NCBI RefSeq assembly: GCF_900168255.1
Contig: NZ_LT799838.1
Span: forward strand, 930,001 to 994,000
Reading direction: 5' to 3'
DNA length: 64,000 nt
Source of the DNA: Psychrobacter sp. DAB_AL43B
Lineage (GTDB): Bacteria; Pseudomonadota; Gammaproteobacteria; Pseudomonadales; Moraxellaceae
How positions within the stretch are numbered: the first letter of the stretch is position 1; each line of letters opens with the position of its first letter. The position numbers were made by a program, and so were the translations under genes. Under the pieces are notes generated by a model, which searched no databases, was not told the origin of the DNA, and was given only the letters and a program-made list of their open reading frames with translations. Of this stretch, positions 54,456-62,269 are shown piece by piece.

Positions 54456-54509
54456 GTCTAAACATAAAAACCCACCTAACTTTCGCTAGGTGGGTTTTTA
54501 TGTTTAGAC
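54456..54509. terminator. Shared convergent terminator of narL and the second NarK gene
   Basis: A 23-bp perfect stem (54456-54478 with 54487-54509) around ACTTTCGC; the GC core CCCACC/GGTGGG is flanked by A5 and T5, giving termination both ways. Confidence 0.92.
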
Positions 54510-54531
54510 AGACAGACAAAAGGTCTGCATT

Positions 54532-56013
54532 TTAGCTTTGACTTTCTGCGGCAATCTGCCGATCGACCGATGACATTTTATACTCATCACCAAAGGCATC
54601 TTCAGGCTCTGCTAGCCAGAAATAGCACACAATCCACGCAATCAGCGCACCGATAGCGATAATATAAAAGAACTGATTGGGCTCAACAAAGGTATAAATG
54701 AATAAGTAGAATACCGCCCCAACGTTACCATAAGCGCCTGTCATCCCTGATATCTGACCAGTCAGACGACGCTTAATGGAAGGGATAATACCAAAGGTTG
54801 CGCCTTCTGCACCCTGCACAAATACCGAGCATAAGATGGTGAATACGACGGCGATAAACAGCGGCCATTCGGCATTGAGCAAGCCCATCAGCACAAAGCC
54901 AATAGCGATACCAAACATATAAACCAACATCACTAAACGACGATTACCGACTTTATCAGAGATATAGCCGCCAAGTGGACGCGCCCATAAATTCACAAAT
55001 GCAAACGTTGACGCAATCAAACCTGCTGCGGTTGGATCCAATTTCCAAGTTGCCGCAAAGAACATCGGTAGCATGGAGACAACCGCTAGCTCTGCGCCAA
55101 AGTTAGCAAAGTAGCTCACATTCAAAGCAGCAACCGATTTAAAGGGGTATTTATCATCTTCTGGAATACCGGCTTTGATTATAGGTAAATTCACACTGAT
55201 GGCTTTATAAATTTGATAAACAATCATCAATACAAGCACGCTGTAGCAGACGATAGCGCCTGTCATACTTAAAAAATTCATCGCTTGGGTACGATAAACC
55301 AGCAATCCCAATACGCCATATAATGGAATAATAAATAGGCAATATAACCACAAATCTTTCCAAGTAGATACTTCTAAAGCCCCTGATTTTCGTGCTTTTT
55401 TATGCGTACCAACCTCTGGTCCGTCAGTGATTAAAAACCAATAAGCTACGCCATATACAGCTAATAGCAAACCAGATAACGCAATTGCCCAGCGCCAGCC
55501 ATCGTCACCACCAAAAAACTGTAAGGCTACAGTGGGTATGGTAATAGCGGCGGCAGCGGAACCAAAGTTACCCCAACCTGCATAGAAGCCTTCGGCAAAG
55601 CCAATGTCTTTTGGCTTAAACCATAAAGCTGTCATATGAATACCGACGACGAAACCTGCGCCAACGATAGACATGAATAACCGCGCGACGAATAGCTGCA
55701 TGGCAGAATCACCAAAAGCGAAGAACCAAGTCGGTATTGCCATCACTACCATGAGTATGGAAAAAACGCGCCGAGGACCAAAACGGTCCAACGCCATTCC
55801 AACAATCACGCGACCAGGAATGGTCAAAGCGACGTTGGCAATCAGGAATAACTTAATATGATCAGGGGTCAAATAGCTTTCAGTCTGTAGCATCGACGTG
55901 GCAAGCGGCGCCATATTGAACCAGACATAAAAGGTCAGAAAAAAAGCAATCCACGTATAGTGAAGTGCTCTGATATCACGGCGTTCAAGCTCAAGTAATT
56001 CTTTTGCATGCAT
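54532..56013 (-). CDS. narK1: Second NarK-family nitrate transporter (NarK1/NasA type)
   Basis: A ~493-residue MFS protein of the NNP family, different from NarK above: WFNMAPLATSM, GFAEGFYAGWGNFGSAAAAI and VQGAEGATFGIIPSI are the NarK1/NasA-type (nitrate/proton symport) signatures, and a long mid-loop with extra helices (~210-290) is present. The ATG at 56013 follows GGGGACATTATT. With NarK this gives the symporter plus antiporter pair seen as NarK1-NarK2 in denitrifiers. Confidence 0.9.
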   Translation of the reverse strand: MHAKELLELERRDIRALHYTWIAFFLTFYVWFNMAPLATSMLQTESYLTPDHIKLFLIANVALTIPGRVIVGMALDRFGPRRVFSILMVVMAIPTWFFAFGDSAMQLFVARLFMSIVGAGFVVGIHMTALWFKPKDIGFAEGFYAGWGNFGSAAAAITIPTVALQFFGGDDGWRWAIALSGLLLAVYGVAYWFLITDGPEVGTHKKARKSGALEVSTWKDLWLYCLFIIPLYGVLGLLVYRTQAMNFLSMTGAIVCYSVLVLMIVYQIYKAISVNLPIIKAGIPEDDKYPFKSVAALNVSYFANFGAELAVVSMLPMFFAATWKLDPTAAGLIASTFAFVNLWARPLGGYISDKVGNRRLVMLVYMFGIAIGFVLMGLLNAEWPLFIAVVFTILCSVFVQGAEGATFGIIPSIKRRLTGQISGMTGAYGNVGAVFYLFIYTFVEPNQFFYIIAIGALIAWIVCYFWLAEPEDAFGDEYKMSSVDRQIAAESQS

Positions 56014-56104
56014 AATAATGTCCCCATTATAAATTCTGATGCTGGTAATGGGCACAAGATAGCAATAAGGGGGCTACATAACTATTGAGCGAAAGCAGTA
56101 TAAG

Positions 56105-56190
56105 TACTCCTTTCCCTACTACTTAATAGGGAGTAATAAGTGGTTTTAGCTTTTTACCTATTCGTTTTACCTATTCATTTTACTTATTCA
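56105..56190. promoter_or_regulatory. Cluster of six NarL-type heptamers upstream of the second NarK gene
   Basis: TACTCCT (56105), TACTACT (56117), GGGAGTA (complement of TACTCCC, 56129), TACCTAT (56155), TACCTAT (56168) and TACTTAT (56181). The last three are embedded in a 13-bp tandem repeat (TTTTACCTATTCR, 56152-56190), so they recur with exact 13-bp spacing. All fit TACYNMT or differ at one base. Confidence 0.65.
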
Positions 56191-56220
56191 TCCATAGTCA
56201 CGAACACATGAGAGTAGCAA

Positions 56221-56270
56221 AACATTTCAAAAAATGTTATTTTGTATAAACGATAATTATTATCATTAAC
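56221..56270. promoter_or_regulatory. Inverted repeat and Fur-like box before the YeaR gene
   Basis: AACATTT and AAATGTT arms (56221-56238) precede a 19-bp match to the Fur consensus at 56252-56270 (16 of 19 positions by eye; core GATAATTATTATC). Both lie between the divergent nitrate transporter and the YeaR-like gene. Confidence 0.45.
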
Positions 56271-56385
56271 GGTTTTGTCTTTATCTATAAGACCTTTTTT
56301 TAAGACAGCTAAAGATAAAAAGTACTAAGATAAATAACCCTAGGATAAGCAAGCCTAATATAATTAAATAAACCAAGGAGCTATC

Positions 56386-56787
56386 ATGAGTGACGCCACC
56401 ACCACCAACCCAGTCGTTCCAAGCCATTGGAAAATAAAACGTTCGACCCATTTCTTTACCAAGGGTAAAGTCCCCTCTGCCTTATTGACCCATCACAATA
56501 CGGCAGAGGGTGTATACGGGCAAATCTGTGTCATGCAAGGCACGGTGACCTTTTATGGGTTTGCTGATGAAGCTGCCACTGAACCCGAAAAAACCATTGT
56601 CATCAAAGCCGGACAATTTGCTGTCAGCCCACCTCAATATTGGCATCGTGTAGAGTTAAGTGATGATGCCCAATTCAATATCAACTTTTGGACAGAAGGT
56701 GATACAGGCAACAAGTCGATGTTCAATAGCTCAACGATACATACCAAACCTATTGAAAAGTTGTTTGATAAGCCAGATGAATCCTAA
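56386..56787 (+). CDS. DUF1971 cupin protein (YeaR / TehB N-domain-like)
   Basis: A 133-residue single-domain cupin. Metal-ligand candidates are in LLTHHNTAEGVYGQICVMQG (His, Glu) and SPPQYWHRVEL (His). It matches the YeaR family, whose E. coli gene is induced by nitrate through NarL and by NO through NsrR. AAGGAGCTATC gives a strong ribosome-binding site. Sitting between a nitrate transporter and NO reductase, a nitrosative-stress role is likely; the chemistry is unknown. Confidence 0.88.
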   Translation: MSDATTTNPVVPSHWKIKRSTHFFTKGKVPSALLTHHNTAEGVYGQICVMQGTVTFYGFADEAATEPEKTIVIKAGQFAVSPPQYWHRVELSDDAQFNINFWTEGDTGNKSMFNSSTIHTKPIEKLFDKPDES

Positions 56788-56937
56788 TCTGGCTTTATTA
56801 TTTAATAACCAATATTTAAAGCAAATTTTAACTTTTACGTATTGATTGGCAAGAAAGCTACCTAAATAGGTGGCTTTTTTGTTAATAGTGAACGCTGGAG
56901 TTTATAGTAATGATAATAATAAATAGAAATAATCATT

Positions 56938-56960
56938 AACATTCATATTAAATGAATGTT
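56938..56960. promoter_or_regulatory. NsrR-like palindrome upstream of norB
   Basis: AACATTCAT and ATGAATGTT flank ATTAA, a 23-bp site of the same design as the hmp palindrome. It is ~275 bp before norB. The rest of 56788-57233 contains no gene, only a short repeat at 57008-57037. Confidence 0.65.
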
Positions 56961-57007
56961 ATTATGTTTCCAATTTGATGCTATATGTAAATTATCGTCA
57001 AATGAAT

Positions 57008-57037
57008 TTAACCAATTAACCAATTAACCAATTAACC
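57008..57037. repeat. 8-bp tandem repeat TTAACCAA
   Basis: Three and a half copies of TTAACCAA lie in the leader of norB, ~200 bp upstream. Confidence 0.75.
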
Positions 57038-57233
57038 GATAAAGTCTACTTAGCTGCCAAATCCCTAATCTCAACCTTGATGCTAATCGGCAGAGAACTT
57101 TTAGGCAGTTATTAATAAACTTATATCAACGGGCAGTATTATTGTTAATTTTGGAAGCATGATTATATTTACAAACATTCATTTTAAATATACCTTTAAG
57201 GGGTTCAATCTATCTAGCCAATAGGAGCAAGAT

Positions 57234-59508
57234 ATGGGCGAGTATAAGAAGTATTGGTTCGGCTTACTTGCCGTCCTCATCATTACCTTTACCTTTCTAG
57301 GCTGGGGCGGCGTAGAAATCTATCGTACCGCACCCCCCCATACCTGATCAGTATATTGATACTAATGGGAAAGTTTTAATCACAGAAGAAGATATCTTAG
57401 ATGGGCAGTCTGCTTGGCAGCGTACTGGTGGTCAGCAGCTTGGTTCTGTACTGGGTCATGGCGCTTATCAAGCCCCCGACTGGACAGCGGACTGGTTACA
57501 CAGAGAGCTTGTAGCATGGTTAGATATCAGAGCAGAAGAGCTCTATGGGCATGATTTTGCTGCTGCTACTGACGATCAAAAAGCGGTGCTAAATGCGCAG
57601 CTGAAGAAAGAATATCGTGGTAGTGCTGTCAATGATAAAGACCAAGTGGTGTTATCTGATACTCGGATCGCCGCGATGAATGAGATTGCACCGTACTATA
57701 TAGGTTTGTATGGTAATGAGCCTTCGTTACAAAAGTCGCGTGAAAACTTTGCAATGAAGAACAACACTTTGCCAAATCTTGAGGACAGACAAAAGCTCAC
57801 CAATTTTTTCTTTTGGACGACTTGGATGGCTTCTACTAACCGTCCTGGCACTGATGCCACGTATACCAATAACTGGCCACATGAGCCACTTATTGATAAC
57901 GTTCCGACATCAGAAAATATCATGTGGTCTATCGCTAGTGTGGTATTTTTAATCGCTGGAGTAGGTTTTCTGATTTGGGGTTGGTCTTTCTTACGTAAAG
58001 AAGAAGACGTGAAGCAAGTAACACCCGATACTGATCCATTAACTAGGATTGCGTTAACGCCTTCGCAAAAAGCGTTAGCAAAATATGGGGTTTTAGTCGT
58101 CGCATTGTTCGTCTTTCAAGTATTTATTGGTGGCTTTGTCGCGCATTATACCGTCGAAGGCCAAGAGTTTTATGGTATTCCAGTTGCTGACTTCTTCCCT
58201 TATTCACTCGTACGTACTTGGCATATTCAGGCCGCATTATTTTGGATAGCCACCGCTTTCTTAACGGCAGGGTTGTTCTTGACACCATTTATCAATGGCG
58301 GTAAAGATCCTAAATATCAAAAATTGGGCGTTGATATACTGTGGTTTGCGCTCATTATCGTGGTCGTTGGTTCGTTCGTTAGCCAATACTTTGCCATTGC
58401 CGGTATCATGCCAGCAAAATACAACTTCTGGTTTGGTCATCAAGGCTATGAATTTATTGATCTTGGTCGATTCTGGCAGATTCTAAAATGGGTTGGTATT
58501 TTATTCTGGTTGGTATTAATGACCCGTGGTTGTTTACCGGCATTTAAACAAGAAGGCGATAAGAACTTACTGGCGATATTCTTTGCTTCTGTGGTTTGCG
58601 TCGGTTTATTCTACGGTGCTGGCTTGTTCTATGGCGAACGTACACACTTAACCATTATGGAATACTGGCGCTGGTGGGTGGTACATTTATGGGTAGAGGG
58701 CTTCTTTGAAGTATTTGCTACTGTATCGCTTGCCTTTATTTTCTATAACTTAGGTTTGGTAAATAAAAAGATTGCTACTGGTTCCGCCATTGCTTCTGCG
58801 GCACTATTTATGCTCGGCGGTGTACCCGGTACTTTCCATCATTTGTATTACTCTGGTACTACCACCCCAGTGATGGCAATCGGTGCCTCATTTAGCGCGC
58901 TAGAAGTTGTACCCTTAGTCGTATTGGGTTATGAAGGTTATGAGCATTGGTCGCTACAGCGTCAAGCGCCATGGATGAACAAACTCAAATGGCCTATCAT
59001 GTGCTTCGTTGCCGTTGCATTCTGGAATATGTTGGGTGCTGGTGTGCTTGGCTTTATGATTAACCCACCGGTGTCATTGTTCTATTTACAAGGGTTAAAT
59101 ACGACTGCCGCTCACTCTCATGCTGCATTATTCGGGGTTTATGGATTCTTAGCGATTGGTTTTATCTTACTGGTCATGCGTTATATTCGTCCAGATTATA
59201 TCTTCAATGAAAACCTCATTAAAACGGGCTTTTGGGCGCTAAATATAGGCTTGGTATTGATGCTTGTGACCAGTTTATTACCCATTGGTATTTACCAAGC
59301 TTACGCTTCAATGACGGAAGGTCTATGGTACGCTCGTAGTGAAGGTTTCTTACAGCAAGACTTCTTACAAACACTACGCTGGATTCGTACCTTTGCTGAC
59401 GTCATCTTTATCGTTGGTGCCGTTTGTGTGGCGTTACAGGTGGTCAAGTTTGCTTTTGCAAAGCCATCACATTCAAACTACCAACCTGATAATCCCGTGA
59501 ATGATTAA
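57234..59508 (+). pseudogene. norB: Quinol-dependent nitric oxide reductase, frameshifted in a C7 tract
   Basis: The ATG at 57234 follows AGGAGCAAGAT. The first 33 codons encode the first helix (YWFGLLAVLIITFTFLGWGG), then a run of seven C (57333-57339) throws the frame into a TGA at 57345. With six C the reading continues (PPIPDQYIDTNGKV) for a ~757-residue single-subunit qNOR: periplasmic quinol-type domain (~40-220), then a NorB core with haem/FeB ligands in WHIQAALFW, HLWVEGFFEVF, FHHLYYSG and HSHAALFGVYG. All else is intact. It could be a sequencing error, a recent mutation or a phase-variable tract. The 3' part alone (from ~57586) cannot be a full enzyme. Confidence 0.88.
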
Positions 59509-59555
59509 CAAAATGTGAATTAGTAGAGTGCTGATTCATAACATAGCGTAACAGT

Positions 59556-59586
59556 AAAAAAGCCCTGATAATTCAGGGCTTTTTTA
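59556..59586 (+). terminator. Terminator of norB
   Basis: AAAAAAGCCCTGA and TCAGGGCTTTTTT arms around TAAT, symmetric and bidirectional. Confidence 0.9.
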
Positions 59587-59770
59587 TTGGCTAGTTAAAA
59601 GTCTTTTCTATTAAAAATATTTGATCATTGAGTCTTTTGAAGGTTCACTATTTTTTGAAAAGCTATATCGTTTCCTTCATTCGATGTCGCTAGAATGAGC
59701 TATATTTATTATTTATTTTATACAGCCATGCTATTCTAATTTTATTGCTCACAGGCTTAAGGAGATGACC

Positions 59771-60799
59771 ATGTTACGTTATGTAGGGTTACGCTATTTA
59801 GGTGTTTTACTTTTGCTATCGATAATACCGCTATCGCTGGCTGAGGCAAGTACTAAAGCTACTAGCAATAAGACTAATAATATTGTGCTACCAAAAAAGC
59901 TCATTGTTGAATTGGTAGAAAAACGCTGCTCTTCACCAAAGCCTAATCCCAAAGTAAGTTCTGCTCTTGAGTATCGCTGTTCAGATAAATATGAAGATGC
60001 TGATGGTGACGAGCAGAGCATGGATTATAGTCTGCGCTTACTACCATTGATAAAGGAGGATTTTAATCGCGATGGCATTGAAGATATAGCTTTAGAAGTC
60101 GAATCTATGGGTCCATTGGGAGGGAGTGTTTATTCCAATAGTACGATTTATTATCTGCTATTAAATCAGAATAAAAGTATTATCAATGAACATGAAATAT
60201 TGCTCTATGCACCCTTTAGCGAGCATATCGTTGAGTACGAGGTGAAGGGTAAACAAATTTATTATAGCGCAGTGCCTAACTATCGCTCGCATCCTGAAGC
60301 ATATGAGGATGGTGAGCTGCTAGAGCCGGTAATTGAGTTTACGGTAAATTGGGAAAAGAGCAGTCCTGTTAGTAGTTATTATCGGGATAATTGCCGACTA
60401 TCTCGTATCAAAAATAAGAGCTTGTTAGACCTTAGTCTTGGTGGGACGAGTCATGAAGATATTGATATACATGACTATACCCAAGTGATTACTGAATCCA
60501 TTCAGGCAAATGGACTCAGTATTGAAGCGACGTTATCGGGATGCGACTTAAGTAGCGTTTCATACAATATTAAGCCACAACAAGGCAAGTCATTACCGGT
60601 ATTTTCAGAAGTTTTAAAGACTCTCATACCTGTAGCGCATCATACCAAGCAGCTAAAAACGCTACAAACGTTAGAAAAACGCTCGTCACTAAAATTTGCT
60701 GAGATAATACCCTTATATAGTGGCTGGCAAGCTATCGTGCATGTTGATAGAGAGGATAAAACACCACACATACTTATTGTGATTGAACAAACTGAATAG
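59771..60799 (+). CDS. Exported protein of unknown function
   Basis: A ~342-residue protein. The ATG at 59771 has AAGGAG 6 nt upstream; another ATG lies two codons earlier. A signal peptide (YLGVLLLLSIIPLSLAEA, ~8-26) sends it to the periplasm. DFNRDGIEDIALEVESMGPLGGS (~98-120) resembles an FG-GAP/EF-hand-like Asp-rich loop. The rest has four or more cysteines (e.g. CRLSR, GCDLSS) that may form disulfides. I do not recognise the family. It is monocistronic. Confidence 0.8.
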   Translation: MLRYVGLRYLGVLLLLSIIPLSLAEASTKATSNKTNNIVLPKKLIVELVEKRCSSPKPNPKVSSALEYRCSDKYEDADGDEQSMDYSLRLLPLIKEDFNRDGIEDIALEVESMGPLGGSVYSNSTIYYLLLNQNKSIINEHEILLYAPFSEHIVEYEVKGKQIYYSAVPNYRSHPEAYEDGELLEPVIEFTVNWEKSSPVSSYYRDNCRLSRIKNKSLLDLSLGGTSHEDIDIHDYTQVITESIQANGLSIEATLSGCDLSSVSYNIKPQQGKSLPVFSEVLKTLIPVAHHTKQLKTLQTLEKRSSLKFAEIIPLYSGWQAIVHVDREDKTPHILIVIEQTE

Positions 60800-61015
60800 A
60801 TTGCTCTCTTAAAAGATACGTGAAAGAAAGCATTTATCGATATCTTGTTATGCTTGAATAACAAAGAGAAAACCCATCTATGACAGTTGGTCTTAGCTGG
60901 GTGTTTATGACATGACTTTTAACAGTTTTGATCGTGTTACTTTGTTACCATCGATATTCACGACGATATAAGATGAATGATTAAAAATGTATTTTTACCA
61001 GAGATTAAATGTCAC

Positions 61016-61330
61016 ATGAATCGTAAGCTACTTATTTTTTGTATCTTAATTGCTTTGATACCCAGTCTATTTTTTATAAGGAGTGTGTATGTGATGTCTG
61101 ATTATCACGTACAGCAGTGTCACTGGAAAGGCTCTGGATCAAAAATCATGGGGGATGGGTTTAGTTTTGATGACTATGTTCGGCTCGAAGATGGAGTGAT
61201 TCTCATTGATAAGCAGACAACTGCGCAAATAGTGCTTAGAAAATATCGTCCTTATGCGGATAATATTATTATAGTTGGGGATATGAAGTTCGTTGAGTTA
61301 GAGATGTATTATGAAAAAGGCTGTCATTAA
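61016..61330 (+). CDS. Small exported or membrane-anchored hypothetical protein
   Basis: A ~104-residue protein beginning MNRKLLIFCILIALIPSLFF, a single signal-anchor helix, followed by ~80 periplasmic residues with two cysteines (QQCHWKGSG, KGCH end). An in-frame ATG at 60977 would add 13 residues. No family is recognised. A convergent terminator follows. Confidence 0.6.
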   Translation: MNRKLLIFCILIALIPSLFFIRSVYVMSDYHVQQCHWKGSGSKIMGDGFSFDDYVRLEDGVILIDKQTTAQIVLRKYRPYADNIIIVGDMKFVELEMYYEKGCH

Positions 61331-61362
61331 GCAGTAAAGTGCATAGCTAGGTTGAAATAAAG

Positions 61363-61400
61363 AGCCCGTTAAGATAGTTGTTCTTAGCGGGCTTTTTTTA
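61363..61400 (+). terminator. Terminator between the small exported protein and the DUF697-like gene
   Basis: AGCCCGTTAAGA pairs with TCTTAGCGGGCT (one G-U) around a 7-nt loop, followed by seven T. Confidence 0.9.
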
Positions 61401-61427
61401 TGACATGATTCTTAATGTCTAACAGTT

Positions 61428-61943
61428 TTAGACATTTTTACCGTGTTGCTTTTGTTGAATATCTTTTGCTAAGTTATAGCATTCATTGATATGGTCAGTC
61501 GCAATCTTCTTAAAAATCATATAGCCCATTGTGCCCGCGACCAGTTGCCCACCGAGTGGGATGAACTTGGTGACTTGCTTCGCAGCGATACGACCACCAA
61601 AGCCTTGAACGGTCTTTTTAACGATACCACGAGTTGCCATCAGTCCTGCAAAATCAACGGTACGATCTTTTAGCGCACTCCAGTGAATAGCGCGTGACTC
61701 TAGATCTACAGCAGCCTTACGGTCTTCGAGCAAACCAAAGCGCTCACTAATCTCAGGTAGCAGCATCGTCAGCATGCCAGCGTCAACTGCCACATCAAAA
61801 AATGGCACAGGAACGATGGCAACACCAGCAGAGATTCTGGCGCGTTTTTTGACCATAGCGATACATTCTTTTTTGACTTGCTCAAGATCTAAATTTGGAT
61901 CAATAGTATTGGATAGTTTTTCAGCAGCGGGGGTGGTTTTCAT
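61428..61943 (-). CDS. Hypothetical protein, DUF697-like helical domain
   Basis: A 171-residue helical protein. VAIVPVPFFDVAVDAGMLTMLLPEISERFGL (~39-69, shown in part) and AAKQVTKFIPLGGQLVAGTMGYMIFKK (~128-154) resemble the YcjF/DUF697 region: two amphipathic hydrophobic segments with conserved proline/glycine loops. Likely associated with the inner membrane; function unknown. AAGGATACTTT precedes the ATG. Confidence 0.65.
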   Translation of the reverse strand: MKTTPAAEKLSNTIDPNLDLEQVKKECIAMVKKRARISAGVAIVPVPFFDVAVDAGMLTMLLPEISERFGLLEDRKAAVDLESRAIHWSALKDRTVDFAGLMATRGIVKKTVQGFGGRIAAKQVTKFIPLGGQLVAGTMGYMIFKKIATDHINECYNLAKDIQQKQHGKNV

Positions 61944-62269
61944 AAAGTATCCTTAAAGTAATTAAAAGAAGAAGCAATTAAAAGAAAAACAGTGAATAAT
62001 AAAGCATCAAATATTAAATTAGATGGCAAGCATCTGATGTGCTTATAAGATGTTTACCATTTTATGGATTTATAAGCGCCATACAATCATTGCTTTGTAG
62101 CAAAATGCATAAAATTACGGTCAATATGAACAGTTTTTGTAAATGACGCGATATGCTTAAATTATGCTATAAGTTACGTCATTGTGACCGCCTAAATAAT
62201 TAATAACTCTATACTGACGTGCTGAAAATTAACATTGTGACCGCCTGCCAAAGCCAGTAGAATACCGAT
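61944..62269. other. recJ upstream region with a repeated 14-bp word
   Basis: CATTGTGACCGCCT occurs at ~62179 and again at ~62233, 54 bp apart, just before recJ. No gene is seen; AT-rich otherwise. Function unknown. Confidence 0.5.

Noticed and set aside
57586..59508. Shorter norB starting at an internal GTG
   Set aside because: It would lack the first helix and much of the periplasmic domain; the upstream frame is conserved coding sequence, so a frameshifted full-length gene is the better reading.
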